In this document: positions 17,831 through 28,493 of the stretch, piece by piece
Position numbering within the stretch: position 1 is the first letter of the stretch
How the letters are laid out: each line of letters opens with the position of its first letter
Source of the DNA: Halogeometricum sp. S1BR25-6
Lineage (GTDB): Archaea; Halobacteriota; Halobacteria; Halobacteriales; Haloferacaceae
Length of the DNA stretch: 64,000 nt
Direction: 5' to 3'
NCBI RefSeq assembly: GCF_031624495.1
Contig: NZ_JAMQOP010000002.1
Location: 62,001-126,000 of the forward strand
Program-made: the position numbers and the translations under genes
Notes under the pieces: model-generated
The model's database searches: none
Told to the model about the DNA's origin: nothing
The model's input: the letters and a program-made list of their open reading frames with translations, nothing else

Positions 17831-18724
17831 CTACGGCAGGTCGACGGCGACGCCCTCGGCGTCGCCCGCCGCCTTCACCGTGTTCCACAGCAGCATCGCG
17901 CGCGTCATCGGGCCGACGCCGCCGGGAACGGGCGTGATGGCGCCGGCTTTCTCCTTCGCCGACTCGTACTCGACGTCGCCGACGAGTTCGTAGCCCTTCT
18001 CGGTGTCCGTCTCGACGCGGTTGATGCCGACGTCTATCACGACGCAGCCCTCCGAGAGCATCTCGCCGTCTATCATCTCGGGGACGCCCGCGGCGGCGAC
18101 GACGATGTCGGCGGCGCGCGTCTTCGCCGCGAGGTCTGCGGTGCGGGAGTGACACACCGTCACCGTCGCGTTGCCCGTCTCCGACTTCTGCAGGAGGAGG
18201 TTCGCCATCGGCTTGCCGACGATGTTCGACCGGCCGACGACGACGGCATCCGCCCCCTCGGTGTCGACGTCCGCCGAGGCGAGGAGCTTCTGGATGCCGT
18301 GGGGCGTGCAGGGTTTGTACCGGGGATGACCGGCGACGAGACGGCCCACGTTCTCGGGGTGGAAGCCGTCGACGTCCTTCGCGGGGTCGACCCGCCGGAG
18401 CACCTCTCGCTCGTCGACGTGGTCGGGGAGGGGCATCTGCACGAGGATGCCGTGGACCGACGGGTCGGCGTTCAGTTCGTCGATGGTGGCGTACAGTTCG
18501 TCGGCGGGCGCCTCGGGGTCTAGCTCGTAATCACGCGCCTCGATGCCCACCTCCTCGCAGTCGTTGTGCTTCATCGAGACGTACGTCTCGCTGGCGGGGT
18601 CGTCGCTCATCAGGACGGTGGCGAGACAGGGCGTCGCGCCCGCGTCGGCGAGCGAATCCATCGCGTCGGCGAGACCGGTGCGAACCTCGGCGGCCACGGC
18701 GTTGCCGTCGATGATATCCGTCAT
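17831..18724 (-). CDS. folD: Bifunctional methylene-THF dehydrogenase/cyclohydrolase FolD
   Basis: A 297-residue FolD that interconverts 5,10-methylene-, methenyl- and 10-formyl-tetrahydrofolate with NAD(P). Tyr48 and Lys52 (ETYVSMK) form the catalytic YxxxK; GILVQMPLPDHV, VVVGRSNIVGKPMANLLL and the C-terminal PVPGGVGPMTRAML are canonical. The start at ATG 18724 gives the family length; the longer upstream open frame is spurious. It shares strand and one-carbon pathway with glyA 0.9 kb away, with a lipoprotein gene between them. Confidence 0.96.
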   Translation of the reverse strand: MTDIIDGNAVAAEVRTGLADAMDSLADAGATPCLATVLMSDDPASETYVSMKHNDCEEVGIEARDYELDPEAPADELYATIDELNADPSVHGILVQMPLPDHVDEREVLRRVDPAKDVDGFHPENVGRLVAGHPRYKPCTPHGIQKLLASADVDTEGADAVVVGRSNIVGKPMANLLLQKSETGNATVTVCHSRTADLAAKTRAADIVVAAAGVPEMIDGEMLSEGCVVIDVGINRVETDTEKGYELVGDVEYESAKEKAGAITPVPGGVGPMTRAMLLWNTVKAAGDAEGVAVDLP

Positions 18725-18845
18725 ACCTCGAACGCCGCGGCCGCCGCACTTCAATGGTGCGGGTTCGTGTATACCTTGCACGAAGAGAATCGAACGATAC
18801 GCACGAACGTGCTCAGTCTCCCGCTTTATCGGACCGGACGCGCTG

Positions 18846-19499
18846 TCAGGGACACGACGCCGCCAGTCGGTCGTTCGCGACGGGGTCGGTTCCCTGACGG
18901 AGGAGGACCGTCTCGCCGGACTCGACGTTCGCGAGGACGACGCTCCCGCCGTAGCCGTGCGTCCGGTCGTGTCCGCGCACGACGACGCAGGTAACCCCGC
19001 GGGGGACCGAGACGGTCGTCGACCGGGTGAACTCCCGCGTCCCGTGGGCGTGCGCGAGTTCGCGGCGGCCGAGTTCCTTGCCATCGAGGCCCTCGACGAC
19101 CCAGCGGTCGGCGTACCCGTCCTCCCCATCGTCATCATGGATGAGCGTCACGTCGAAGCGGTACGCGCCGTCACCGGCCGCCTCGACGGTCACGCCGACG
19201 ACGTTCGCCTCGCGCAGGTCGAGTTCGCCCTGTGGCGACGTCGCCGACGTCCTGGATTCGGTCGCGCCTCCCGTTCCGTTCGCCGTCGTCTCGTCTGTGG
19301 TCGTCGCGGTCGTCGTCTCCCTGTCCGTCGCCGTATCCGTCTCGCTGCCGACGCGGCCCGTCCCGCGGTCGGGACTCGGCGTCCCGCCGACCTGTCCGGG
19401 GTCGTCGTCGTCGGTCCCGACGTCGGGCGCGTCCGTGCACCCGGCGAGACCGGCGGTCGCGAGAGCGAACGCGGCGAGGAAGCGTCTCCGGGTGGACAT
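18846..19499 (-). CDS. Haloarchaeal lipoprotein, hypothetical
   Basis: A 217-residue protein with a twin-Arg signal (MSTRRRFLAAFALATAGLAGC) and a lipobox Cys at residue 21. A Thr/Asp/Gly-rich linker (about 25-90) is followed by a beta-rich domain with LREANVVGVTVEA and YRFDVTLIHDDDG. It is likely exported by Tat and lipid-anchored. No enzymatic motif is seen, and there is no visible link to the flanking folate genes. Confidence 0.78.
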   Translation of the reverse strand: MSTRRRFLAAFALATAGLAGCTDAPDVGTDDDDPGQVGGTPSPDRGTGRVGSETDTATDRETTTATTTDETTANGTGGATESRTSATSPQGELDLREANVVGVTVEAAGDGAYRFDVTLIHDDDGEDGYADRWVVEGLDGKELGRRELAHAHGTREFTRSTTVSVPRGVTCVVVRGHDRTHGYGGSVVLANVESGETVLLRQGTDPVANDRLAASCP

Positions 19500-19601
19500 G
19501 GTGGGAGGGTTACGCCGCGCGAGCAAAAGTCCGGCGCGACGCCGCGGACGAAGAGAGACGAAGCGAGCGGAGAGGGGACGAGCGGAGCGAGCGTCGTTCG
19601 C

Positions 19602-20849
19602 TCAGTCGTAGAGGGGGTGCTCCTCGCAGAGTTCGTGCACCCGGTCGGAGACGGCGTCGACCGCCTCCTCGTCGTCGTGGTCGTCGATGATGCGGACGAT
19701 GAGTTCGCCCACCTCGCGGACGGCGTCCTGGTCGAACGCGCGCGTGGTCAGGCCGGCCGTGCCGGCGCGGATACCGCTGGGGTTGAACGCCGACCGGGTC
19801 TCGCCGGGGACGGTGTTGGCGTTGAGGACGATGCCCGCCTCTTCGAGGGCGGCCTCGACGTCCTTGCCGGTGGTGTCGGGGTGCGAAGGGCGCAGGTCGG
19901 CGAGGACGAGGTGGTTATCGGTGCCGCCGGAGACGACTTCGATGCCCTCCTCTTCGAACGTCTCGGCGAGCGTCCGCGCGTTCGCGACGGTCCGCTCGGC
20001 GTATTCCTCGAACTCCGGCTCTAAGGCCTCCTTGAAACCGACCGCCTTTCCGGCGATGTTGTGCATGAGGGGGCCGCCTTGTGCGCCGGGGAAGACGGCC
20101 TTGTCGACGGCGTCGGCGTGCTCCTCCGTGGTCATGATGATGCCGCCGCGACCCGCGCGGATGGTCTTGTGCGTCGACCCCGTCACGAAGTCCGCGACGC
20201 CGACCGGCGAGGGGTGGACGCCCGCGGCGACGAGGCCGGTGATGTGGGCGATGTCCGCGAGGTGGTAGGCGCCGACGTCGTCGGCCACGTCCTGAATCGT
20301 CTCCCACTCGACGACGCGCGGGTACGCGGAGTATCCGGAGACGATGATGTCCGGTTCGAACTCCTCGGCCTGGTCCGCGAGGGCCTCGTAGTCGATGTAG
20401 CCGGTGTCGGGGTCGACGTGGTACTGCTCGACCTCGTACGTCTGGCCCGTGAAGTTCGCGGGGTGGCCGTGACTCAGGTGGCCGCCGTGGCTGAGTTCGA
20501 GGGAGAGAATCTTGTCGCCGGGGTCGAGCATCGCGAGGTAGACGCCCATGTTGGCCTGCGTGCCCGAATGCGGTTGGACGTTGACGTGCTCGGCACCCCA
20601 CAGTTCCTTCGCGCGGTCGACCGCGAGTCGCTCGACTTCGTCGGCGTACTCACAGCCCGCGTAGTAGCGAGAGCCGGGGTAGCCCTCCGCGTACTTGTTC
20701 GTGAGGGCGCTCCCCTGCGCCTGCAGGACGGCCTCGCTCACGTGGTTCTCGCTCGCGATCATCGCCAGCGTGTCCCGCTGTCGTTCTACTTCGCCCTCCA
20801 GCGCGTCGGCGACCGCGGGGTCGACGCCGCGGACGTGGCTGTGGTCCAT
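19602..20849 (-). CDS. glyA: Serine hydroxymethyltransferase
   Basis: A 415-residue PLP enzyme converting serine and tetrahydrofolate to glycine and methylene-THF. Motifs: MIASENHVSEAVLQAQGS, TNKYAEGYPGSRYYAGCEYADEVE, VNVQPHSGTQANMGVY, and the PLP Lys228 in GSTHKTIRAGRGG. The start at ATG 20849 matches family length and lies directly at the predicted transcription start, 22-31 nt after a TATA box, so the mRNA is probably leaderless. Confidence 0.97.
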   Translation of the reverse strand: MDHSHVRGVDPAVADALEGEVERQRDTLAMIASENHVSEAVLQAQGSALTNKYAEGYPGSRYYAGCEYADEVERLAVDRAKELWGAEHVNVQPHSGTQANMGVYLAMLDPGDKILSLELSHGGHLSHGHPANFTGQTYEVEQYHVDPDTGYIDYEALADQAEEFEPDIIVSGYSAYPRVVEWETIQDVADDVGAYHLADIAHITGLVAAGVHPSPVGVADFVTGSTHKTIRAGRGGIIMTTEEHADAVDKAVFPGAQGGPLMHNIAGKAVGFKEALEPEFEEYAERTVANARTLAETFEEEGIEVVSGGTDNHLVLADLRPSHPDTTGKDVEAALEEAGIVLNANTVPGETRSAFNPSGIRAGTAGLTTRAFDQDAVREVGELIVRIIDDHDDEEAVDAVSDRVHELCEEHPLYD

Positions 20850-20870
20850 GTTGGAACCGGCGTCCGTGCT

Positions 20871-20880
20871 CCCAATAAAT
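20871..20880 (-). promoter_or_regulatory. TATA box of glyA
   Basis: The minus strand reads ATTTATTGGG, centred about 26 nt upstream of the glyA ATG, as expected for a leaderless haloarchaeal promoter. Confidence 0.6.
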
Positions 20881-21046
20881 GTGTTCACTTTGGCAGTCCC
20901 GGCCGGCGTCTCTGTGCACGCTCGTGCGCACGCCCCCGACGCGTTGGCCACAACACTCAAGTGGGCAGAGAGGCGTCTTAGCCGCTCGCTCGGGGGATTT
21001 CGGCGATAGACATAAACCTATCAAACCCCGCTTTCGAGTGTACCTG

Positions 21047-23119
21047 ATGGTCAAGGTGAAGGCGACCGACGCCGGGGTCCAAGCGGTGGGTCCCGGCACC
21101 GCTTCTGCGGTCGTCGCCGCCGAGGGGTGGGCGGCGAGCGACCCACAGCACGACCTCCCGCGGGCCGCCGTCGACGCGGCGGGCGGCGAGGCGACCGCAC
21201 TCAGACTCCCGCCCGGGCTGTTGCGACTCCAGCGCGTCGACTCGGGGGCGGAGCAGGAGCCGACGGCACCCGCAGAGGGCACCGTGCAACTTCCGGACGC
21301 ACCCCACCTCCTCCGCGTCGAGGGTGCGGCCGTCGTCTTCGTCCGCTTCGACGGCGCCGCGACGCTGACCGACGCCGGCGGCGCGCCCGTCCTCTCGTTT
21401 TCGGAGCGACGAGCCGTCACCGTCGGCGTCGGCGACCGCTCCGAGCGACCGGAGACGGTCACCGTTCCTCGGTCGCCGGAGGGAGTCGCGACGGCGCTGT
21501 CGGCGATGCCCGCCGGCCACCTGACCGCGACGCCCGACCGGTCGCTCCCCGAGATGCGGGCGCCCCCGCCGCGCATCGAGTACGGCGACGAACAGTCGAT
21601 TCCGGACAGCGTCGACGCCCGCCGGCCGGAACCCTCGGTCGTCCTCGAACTGCCGCCCAGCCTTGACTACCTCGTCCCGGCGGCCTCGCTCGTCCACTAC
21701 CTCGGCGCCGACGTGCGAATCGCCGACGACGAGGACGCGTGGCCGACGCTCCGAACGGCCAACCTCGAACGCGAGTTCGACCCGAACCCCGGCTACCAGT
21801 CGGAGGTCGCGCGCATCCTCCGCCGAGCGTTCCTCTTGGACTGTCTCGTCCGCGGGGCGGGGCCGAACGGCCGGGACGTCGCCGAGACCGACCTCCTCTC
21901 GGAGGTGAACCTCGACGCCGAGTCGCTGTACCGAGCGGACGCCGGCACCCGACTGAAGGCCTACCTCGACGCGCCGTTCGAGGAGATATCGAACCGACTG
22001 CCCGACTGGCACCTGTCGATGTACGTCTCCTCGACGTACGACCGCGTCCGAACGCTCCCGTACCTGCTGCCGAACGTCCCGAACGTGTTCCTCCCCGAGG
22101 CGAACCCGCTCGGAACCGACGAACGCCTCTCGCGGTCGCTAGATGATTTCTACCGCGCCGGCGGTCCCGACGACGCCGAGAGGCAACGCGCTCAGTCGGG
22201 CGACGTCCCCGAGGTGAATCCGGTAAAACCCGTCCTCGGGGCCGGGCGCGTCCACGGTTGGTTGGCCGAGGGAGTCCCTATCGACGTGTTCAAATCGGTG
22301 CCGGAGGCGTACGAGCACCGCTCGCGGTACCCCGAGGACCCCCAGTCGCTGTCGGTGGTCGCCGTCCTCAACGACAAGCGGATGATAGACGAGTACAACG
22401 ACGCGGCGGAGATATACGAGTCCGGTCCGGCGGGGTTGGATATCGAGGTGGAGGTGAAGGAGCGGACCACCCGGGCGGAACTCACCGAGGTGTTCGAGTC
22501 CGCCCACGACTTGGTTCACTACATCGGCCACTGCGACGAGTCCGGTCTCCGGTGCGTCGACGGCAACCTCGCTATCGAGAACATCGAGGAGTCGAACGTC
22601 GAGACGTTCTTCCTCAACGCCTGTGGCTCCTACTACGAGGGGCTCGAACTCGTCGAGAAAGGCAGCGTCGCGGGCGCGGTGACGTTCGACAAGGTGCTGG
22701 ACGGCCACGCCGCCCGCGTCGGCACGACGTTCGTCCGCCTGCTCATCAACGGCTTCAGCCTCGAACGTGCGCTGGCGCTCGCCCGCCGCCGCATCATCAT
22801 GGGAAAAGATTACAGCGTCGTCGGCGACGGGACGCACGTGCTCACGGAACCGGGCATTCCCGCGCCCGCGGTGGCGACCGTCGGCGAGAACGACGACGGG
22901 ACCTACCGCCTGAAGTACGACACGAACTCCCCGCGCGTCGCCGGGGACATCTACGCCCCGCCGTTCCCCGAGACCGAACGCTCGCATCTGCTCGGCACCT
23001 CACATCGCACGGACCTCGCCGCGTCGGACCTCTTGGACTTCCTCGACCGAACCGACATCCCCGTCATCTACGACGGCGACATCCACTGGTCGGGGGACCT
23101 CTACCGGACCCTGGCCTGA
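21047..23119 (+). CDS. CHAT-like caspase-fold protein
   Basis: A 690-residue protein without a signal peptide. The N-terminal 180 residues look beta-rich and acidic; the middle region (about 190-420) is mixed alpha/beta; the C-terminal part carries LVHYIGHCDESGL with His495 and TFFLNACGSYYEG with Cys526. This resembles the His/Cys dyad of CHAT peptidases in the caspase clan, where His follows a hydrophobic strand and Cys lies in an (N/S)AC motif. After the Cys, SVAGAVTFDKVLD and a helical segment fit the CHAT fold. Substrate and partners are unknown. ATG 21047 was chosen; the upstream open frame overlaps glyA promoter DNA. Confidence 0.7.
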   Translation: MVKVKATDAGVQAVGPGTASAVVAAEGWAASDPQHDLPRAAVDAAGGEATALRLPPGLLRLQRVDSGAEQEPTAPAEGTVQLPDAPHLLRVEGAAVVFVRFDGAATLTDAGGAPVLSFSERRAVTVGVGDRSERPETVTVPRSPEGVATALSAMPAGHLTATPDRSLPEMRAPPPRIEYGDEQSIPDSVDARRPEPSVVLELPPSLDYLVPAASLVHYLGADVRIADDEDAWPTLRTANLEREFDPNPGYQSEVARILRRAFLLDCLVRGAGPNGRDVAETDLLSEVNLDAESLYRADAGTRLKAYLDAPFEEISNRLPDWHLSMYVSSTYDRVRTLPYLLPNVPNVFLPEANPLGTDERLSRSLDDFYRAGGPDDAERQRAQSGDVPEVNPVKPVLGAGRVHGWLAEGVPIDVFKSVPEAYEHRSRYPEDPQSLSVVAVLNDKRMIDEYNDAAEIYESGPAGLDIEVEVKERTTRAELTEVFESAHDLVHYIGHCDESGLRCVDGNLAIENIEESNVETFFLNACGSYYEGLELVEKGSVAGAVTFDKVLDGHAARVGTTFVRLLINGFSLERALALARRRIIMGKDYSVVGDGTHVLTEPGIPAPAVATVGENDDGTYRLKYDTNSPRVAGDIYAPPFPETERSHLLGTSHRTDLAASDLLDFLDRTDIPVIYDGDIHWSGDLYRTLA

Positions 23120-23348
23120 TTTCGGTCCGCGCGGGCGACACTGACCCCGACCGTCGCCGGCCCGACGGAGACGCCTCCGAAGCGGACGGGGGCAGTTGAT
23201 TCCGTCCACTACTTCGACTGATACAGACGAGCCGAGAGTTTATTCAATGAAATCAATCTGGTATTAATTCTGAGACGATATCCGGAATTCCTTCGCATAC
23301 GGGTTGATATAAGTCGCTACCTCGTGATTCTGATAGTCGGCTTGCGTT

Positions 23349-23360
23349 AATATTAAATAT
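23349..23360 (+). promoter_or_regulatory. TATA box of TbsP-like gene
   Basis: AATATTAAATAT lies 23-34 nt before ATG 23383 within a 263-bp AT-rich intergenic region, consistent with a leaderless transcript. The region also holds ATTAATTCTGAG and GATATAAGTC blocks that could bind a regulator. Confidence 0.6.
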
Positions 23361-23382
23361 TCTCGCAGTCATATTCTAAAGC

Positions 23383-24207
23383 ATGACTATCAGCTCGAAT
23401 ATGCTCACAGAGGGGGTCGAGGACATCCTTCGAACGGTTCTCGACTCGGGCACGGGTGAGGTACTAGTGGTCGATCCGACGCGGGACGTCATCGACACGC
23501 TGGTCGCCGTCGCCTCCGAATACGACGACGACCTTCCGGAGACGAAGTTGGTCGCCGACGAGGCGATACTGAAGGAGGTCATGGACGACTTCATCGTCGC
23601 GAGCAACGCGGCCGACCTCGTCGAGGGGGGGTCGCTGTCGATGCGGACCTCCGGCGACCGAGCGGAGAACGCCCTCCTCATCACCGAGGAAGCCGTCGTC
23701 TCCCTCGTCACCGCCGGCGACCACGTCGCCGGTCTGGTGACGACCGACGAGGAGTTCGTCGAGGCCGCCCGCGGCACCTACACCACCATGTGGGAGGAGG
23801 CGCCGGAGTACAAACTCCGAACCCCGCCCATCACGCGGGTGCGCGCCAGCCTCGAACAGGAGATCAGTCCGAACGCCAAGACGGACTTCGACGCCGTCCT
23901 CTCGTCGCTGCAGACGGCGCGCGGCGACGGCGACGGCCTCGACGAGGTGACCATCAGCCTCCTCGTCGCCGCGAAGAACGAGGTGCTGCTCTACGACATC
24001 TCGAAGTGGGGCGAGGACGTCGGCATCGCCTCGAAGGCGACGTTCTCCCGAACGAAGACCAAACTCGAAGAGATGGGTCTCATCGACACCGAGAAGGTTC
24101 CCATCGACGTCGGTCGGCCGCGCCTCCGCCTCAAACTCGGCGACGACCGACTCGTCAACTCCGGCCCCGACCAACTCGCGGGCGTCGCGCAGAGCCTCCT
24201 GACGTAG
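23383..24207 (+). CDS. TbsP-like haloarchaeal transcriptional regulator
   Basis: A 274-residue protein with an N-terminal alpha/beta sensor-like domain (VLVVDPTRDVIDTLVAVASEY, then LLITEEAVVSLVTAGDHVAGLVTTDE) and a C-terminal winged-helix region (ISLLVAAKNEVLLYDISKWGEDVGIASKATFSRTKTKLEEMGLI). This matches the haloarchaeal DUF5821/TbsP family as I remember it; a Haloferax member has been linked to central carbon metabolism control. Both ATG 23383 and ATG 23401 are possible starts; the TATA spacing favours the first. The long AT-rich upstream region suggests regulated expression. Confidence 0.75.
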   Translation: MTISSNMLTEGVEDILRTVLDSGTGEVLVVDPTRDVIDTLVAVASEYDDDLPETKLVADEAILKEVMDDFIVASNAADLVEGGSLSMRTSGDRAENALLITEEAVVSLVTAGDHVAGLVTTDEEFVEAARGTYTTMWEEAPEYKLRTPPITRVRASLEQEISPNAKTDFDAVLSSLQTARGDGDGLDEVTISLLVAAKNEVLLYDISKWGEDVGIASKATFSRTKTKLEEMGLIDTEKVPIDVGRPRLRLKLGDDRLVNSGPDQLAGVAQSLLT

Positions 24208-24270
24208 GTCGGGCGTCCGCCCGTTCGCACGCGCCGACCCGCGGCGCGCCACCGCCCCGTATCCCCTCGA

Positions 24271-24275
24271 TTTTT
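24271..24275 (+). terminator. T-run terminator after TbsP-like gene
   Basis: Five T residues 64 bp after the stop codon interrupt C-rich DNA just before the YcaO gene, consistent with U-tract termination. If it works, the YcaO gene needs its own promoter, and none is obvious in the remaining 25 bp. Confidence 0.4.
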
Positions 24276-24300
24276 CCCCCGTTCTCTCGTTCTCCTCACC

Positions 24301-26013
24301 GTGACAACGCACGACATCGCACTCGTCGGGAGCGGTCCGGCCGCCGAGGCGGTCCGGGCGGCCCTCGCGGACTGCGACGCCGCCGCGACGGAGACGACGC
24401 CCGACGGCGTCGACGGCGAGAGCGCCCTCGCGGTGGTCGTCGCCCCCGCCGGCGCCGACGCGCCGCGGACCGTCGACGGGAGCGCAGACCACCTCGTCGT
24501 CGTCGAACTCGGCGGCGTCGGCGGCGTTCCCGTGCCCGCCCTCGACGCCGCCGTCTCCGTCTTCTCCGGGGAGACGCGCTACGCCGACCTGCGGACGAGG
24601 GTCGCCGCCACGACGGAGGCAGAGGGGTCGCCCTCCGGCGACCGGAGCGCGGTCCGGTTCGCGGGCGCCCTCGCGGGCCGCCGGGCCGTCGCCCTCCTGA
24701 CCGGTGACGAGTCCGTCGCGGGGACCGTCGCGGAGGTGGCCGGCACCGGCGTCGCCGCCGAGCGACCCGTCCTCCCCATCCCCGACCCGACCGACCGGGA
24801 CCGGGAGGTCGGACGCGAGTATCGGGACGTCTCCGTCGACGACGCCCTCGCCCGGGCCGAACGCGCCCTCGACGACCGGACGGGCCTCGTCGCGCAGGTG
24901 GGCGAGCGCGAATCGTTCCCCGTCCCGTACTATCTCGCCCAGACGACGGACACGCGCGGATTCAGCGACGCCCGGGCGGCCGAGTTCGCCGCCGGCGTCG
25001 ACGCCGACTGGGACGCCTCGTTCATGAAGGCGCTGGGGGAGGCGCTCGAACGCTACTGCGCCGGCGTCTATCGGTCCTCGGAGTTCACCGTCGCCCCCGA
25101 ACGAACCCGCGCCCGACCCGTCTCACCGTCGCGGTTCGTCCGTCCCGAGAGCTACCGGGCGCCCGACTCCGAGGAGCCGATTCCCTGGGTCGACGGCGAA
25201 CACCTCGCCACCGGCGACGACGTCTCCGTGCCCGCCGAGTTCGTCCACCACCCGCCGCCGGACGCGCGGCACAAACCGCCCATCACGACGGGGTTGGGTC
25301 TGGGTAACTCCGGCGCCGAGGCGCTGTTGTCGGGGCTCTACGAGGTGCTGGAGCGCGACGCGACGATGCTGTCGTGGTACTCCTCGTTCGACCCGCTGGC
25401 GCTGGACGTCGACGACGAGGGATACCGTAGACTCGCCAAGCGCGCCCGCGCGGAGGACCTGACGGCGACGGCGCTGTTGGTCACGCAGGACGTCGACGTG
25501 CCCGTCGTCGCCGCGGCGGTGCACCGGGAGGGCGAGTGGCCGCGGTTCGCGGCGGGGTCCGACGCGTCGCTCGACCCGGCGGACGCCGCGCGGTCGGCCC
25601 TCGCGGAGGCGCTCCAGAACTGGATGGAACTCAGGGCGATGGGGCCCGAGCAGTCGGCCGCCGAGGAGGGGGCGATAGGCGAGTACGCCGACTTCCCGGC
25701 GGCGGCCCGGCGCTTCGTGGACGCGGGAACGGCGGTGCCCGCCGAGAGCGTCGCCCCCGACGAGGTGCCGACCGGGGAAGGCGAACTCGCGGCCGTCCTC
25801 GAACGCGTCGGCGACGCCGGACTCGACGCTTACGCCGTCCGGACGACCACGGAGGACGTGGCCGGACTCGGGTTCGAGGCCGTCCGCGTGCTGATACCCG
25901 AGGCGCAACCGCTGTTCCAAGGCGACCCGTTCTTCGGAGAGCGAGCGGAGGCGGTGCCGGCGGAACTGGGGTTCCGGGCGGAGTTGGACCGGCCGTACCA
26001 CCCGTTCCCCTGA
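24301..26013 (+). CDS. YcaO-domain protein with N-terminal Rossmann-like region
   Basis: A 570-residue protein starting at GTG 24301. Residues 1-200 begin with IALVGSGPAAEAVRAAL, like the docking/E1-like N-terminal region of cyclodehydratase-type proteins. The YcaO domain follows: Glu247, Glu250 and Arg251 in LGEALERYCAG, then GLGLGNSGAEALL with Glu348, Glu351, Arg352 and Asp353 in YEVLERDA, then SALAEALQNWMELRAMG. These match the ATP-binding residues of YcaO enzymes, which phosphorylate amide oxygens to make azolines or thioamides. The chain ends in PYHPFP, like the proline-rich C-terminus of azoline-forming members. No precursor peptide or partner gene is seen, so the substrate is unknown. 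Confidence 0.85.
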   Translation: MTTHDIALVGSGPAAEAVRAALADCDAAATETTPDGVDGESALAVVVAPAGADAPRTVDGSADHLVVVELGGVGGVPVPALDAAVSVFSGETRYADLRTRVAATTEAEGSPSGDRSAVRFAGALAGRRAVALLTGDESVAGTVAEVAGTGVAAERPVLPIPDPTDRDREVGREYRDVSVDDALARAERALDDRTGLVAQVGERESFPVPYYLAQTTDTRGFSDARAAEFAAGVDADWDASFMKALGEALERYCAGVYRSSEFTVAPERTRARPVSPSRFVRPESYRAPDSEEPIPWVDGEHLATGDDVSVPAEFVHHPPPDARHKPPITTGLGLGNSGAEALLSGLYEVLERDATMLSWYSSFDPLALDVDDEGYRRLAKRARAEDLTATALLVTQDVDVPVVAAAVHREGEWPRFAAGSDASLDPADAARSALAEALQNWMELRAMGPEQSAAEEGAIGEYADFPAAARRFVDAGTAVPAESVAPDEVPTGEGELAAVLERVGDAGLDAYAVRTTTEDVAGLGFEAVRVLIPEAQPLFQGDPFFGERAEAVPAELGFRAELDRPYHPFP

Positions 26014-26403
26014 GCGGCAACCCGCGCGGGTACGGTCCGACCGGTCGTCGGACGTTTGATAGGGGGTAGGAATGGGGAAAATTTCGGTATCGGGAGACGG
26101 ACGGTCGGCCGCGCCCGCGGCGGACGCGGCGGACCGAGAGTCGCTCCCGCCGAGCGGGAAGTCGTGGGGTGTGGTCAGGTGAAGGCTTCCCGCCACTCGG
26201 TCGTGGGGGACGGAGACTAAAATGCGTGACGATGAGTGGTGTAATTTGAACGCCCTCTGATGTAAATTACTCACGCGGCGATGCGGAGACGTTGGTCGCT
26301 CCGGGCAGTGGCGCCGTCCGGAGTATTCGTCTTAAATGTCCGATTCCCGACACAGTGTACCGAGACTGAGAAAAGTACTTTGTGGCGACGAACTCTCGGA
26401 TGA
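26014..26403. other. 390-bp intergenic region rich in inverted repeats
   Basis: No credible coding frame is present. GTCCGAC/GTCGGAC around 26036-26054 forms a hairpin just after the YcaO stop and may help end that transcript. Further on, two competing stems share GCGGGAAG at 26154-26161: a local TCCCGC/GCGGGA hairpin, and a longer pairing with 26186-26193. A third stem pairs GCGTGA (26224-26229) plus GTAATTT (26241-26247) with AAATTACTCACGC (26264-26276). The region may encode a structured RNA or be the remnant of a mobile element. Confidence 0.45.
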
Positions 26404-26625
26404 ATGAGGGGAGATATGCAAGAGAATAGCACGCCTGCGCTCCGGGCCCCCGTCGCGGAGTGTACCCACTGTGGCGAGGAGAAGGCGCACGAAGTGTCGA
26501 TTTCGATACGAGAAGAGACGACTCGAGACGACGTCCGCGGGGAGAACGAGAAGTTCTCCCGGCGACCGCACGTGGTGTATCGGTGCCCCGACTGCGGCCG
26601 TTCGACGGCGGAGAAGGTCGAGTAA
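26404..26625 (+). CDS. Small zinc beta-ribbon protein
   Basis: A 73-residue protein with two Cys-x2-Cys-Gly knuckles (ECTHCGEEKAHEVS and YRCPDCGRSTAEKVE) separated by about 39 residues, a typical haloarchaeal zinc beta-ribbon. ATG 26404 or ATG 26416 may be used; the GGGGAGAT preceding the second could act as a ribosome-binding site. The function is unknown; such proteins often bind nucleic acid or act as small regulators. Confidence 0.75.
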   Translation: MRGDMQENSTPALRAPVAECTHCGEEKAHEVSISIREETTRDDVRGENEKFSRRPHVVYRCPDCGRSTAEKVE

Positions 26626-26650
26626 GTCCGCCGCCGCGGCCCGCTCTCTT

Positions 26651-28325
<1,675 letters not shown>

Positions 28326-28493
28326 GCAGAAGGGTGGGAAACGGGCCTCTTTTCGCTTGCGGATGGGTCGTCAGTCCGCTCAGCCGTCGCGTCCGTCGAT
28401 TTCGAGCGCCGCCCTCGGGATCGTGCCGGTCCCGTCGCCCGCGCCGGCGGCGTTTCCGACACGTTTTATCCGTCCCGCCACTGGGGGGAAGAC

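Noticed and set aside
26146..26276. IS200/IS605 end with a TnpB guide RNA
   Set aside because: Hairpins are present, but there is no tnpB or tnpA remnant nearby and no recognised terminal sequence.
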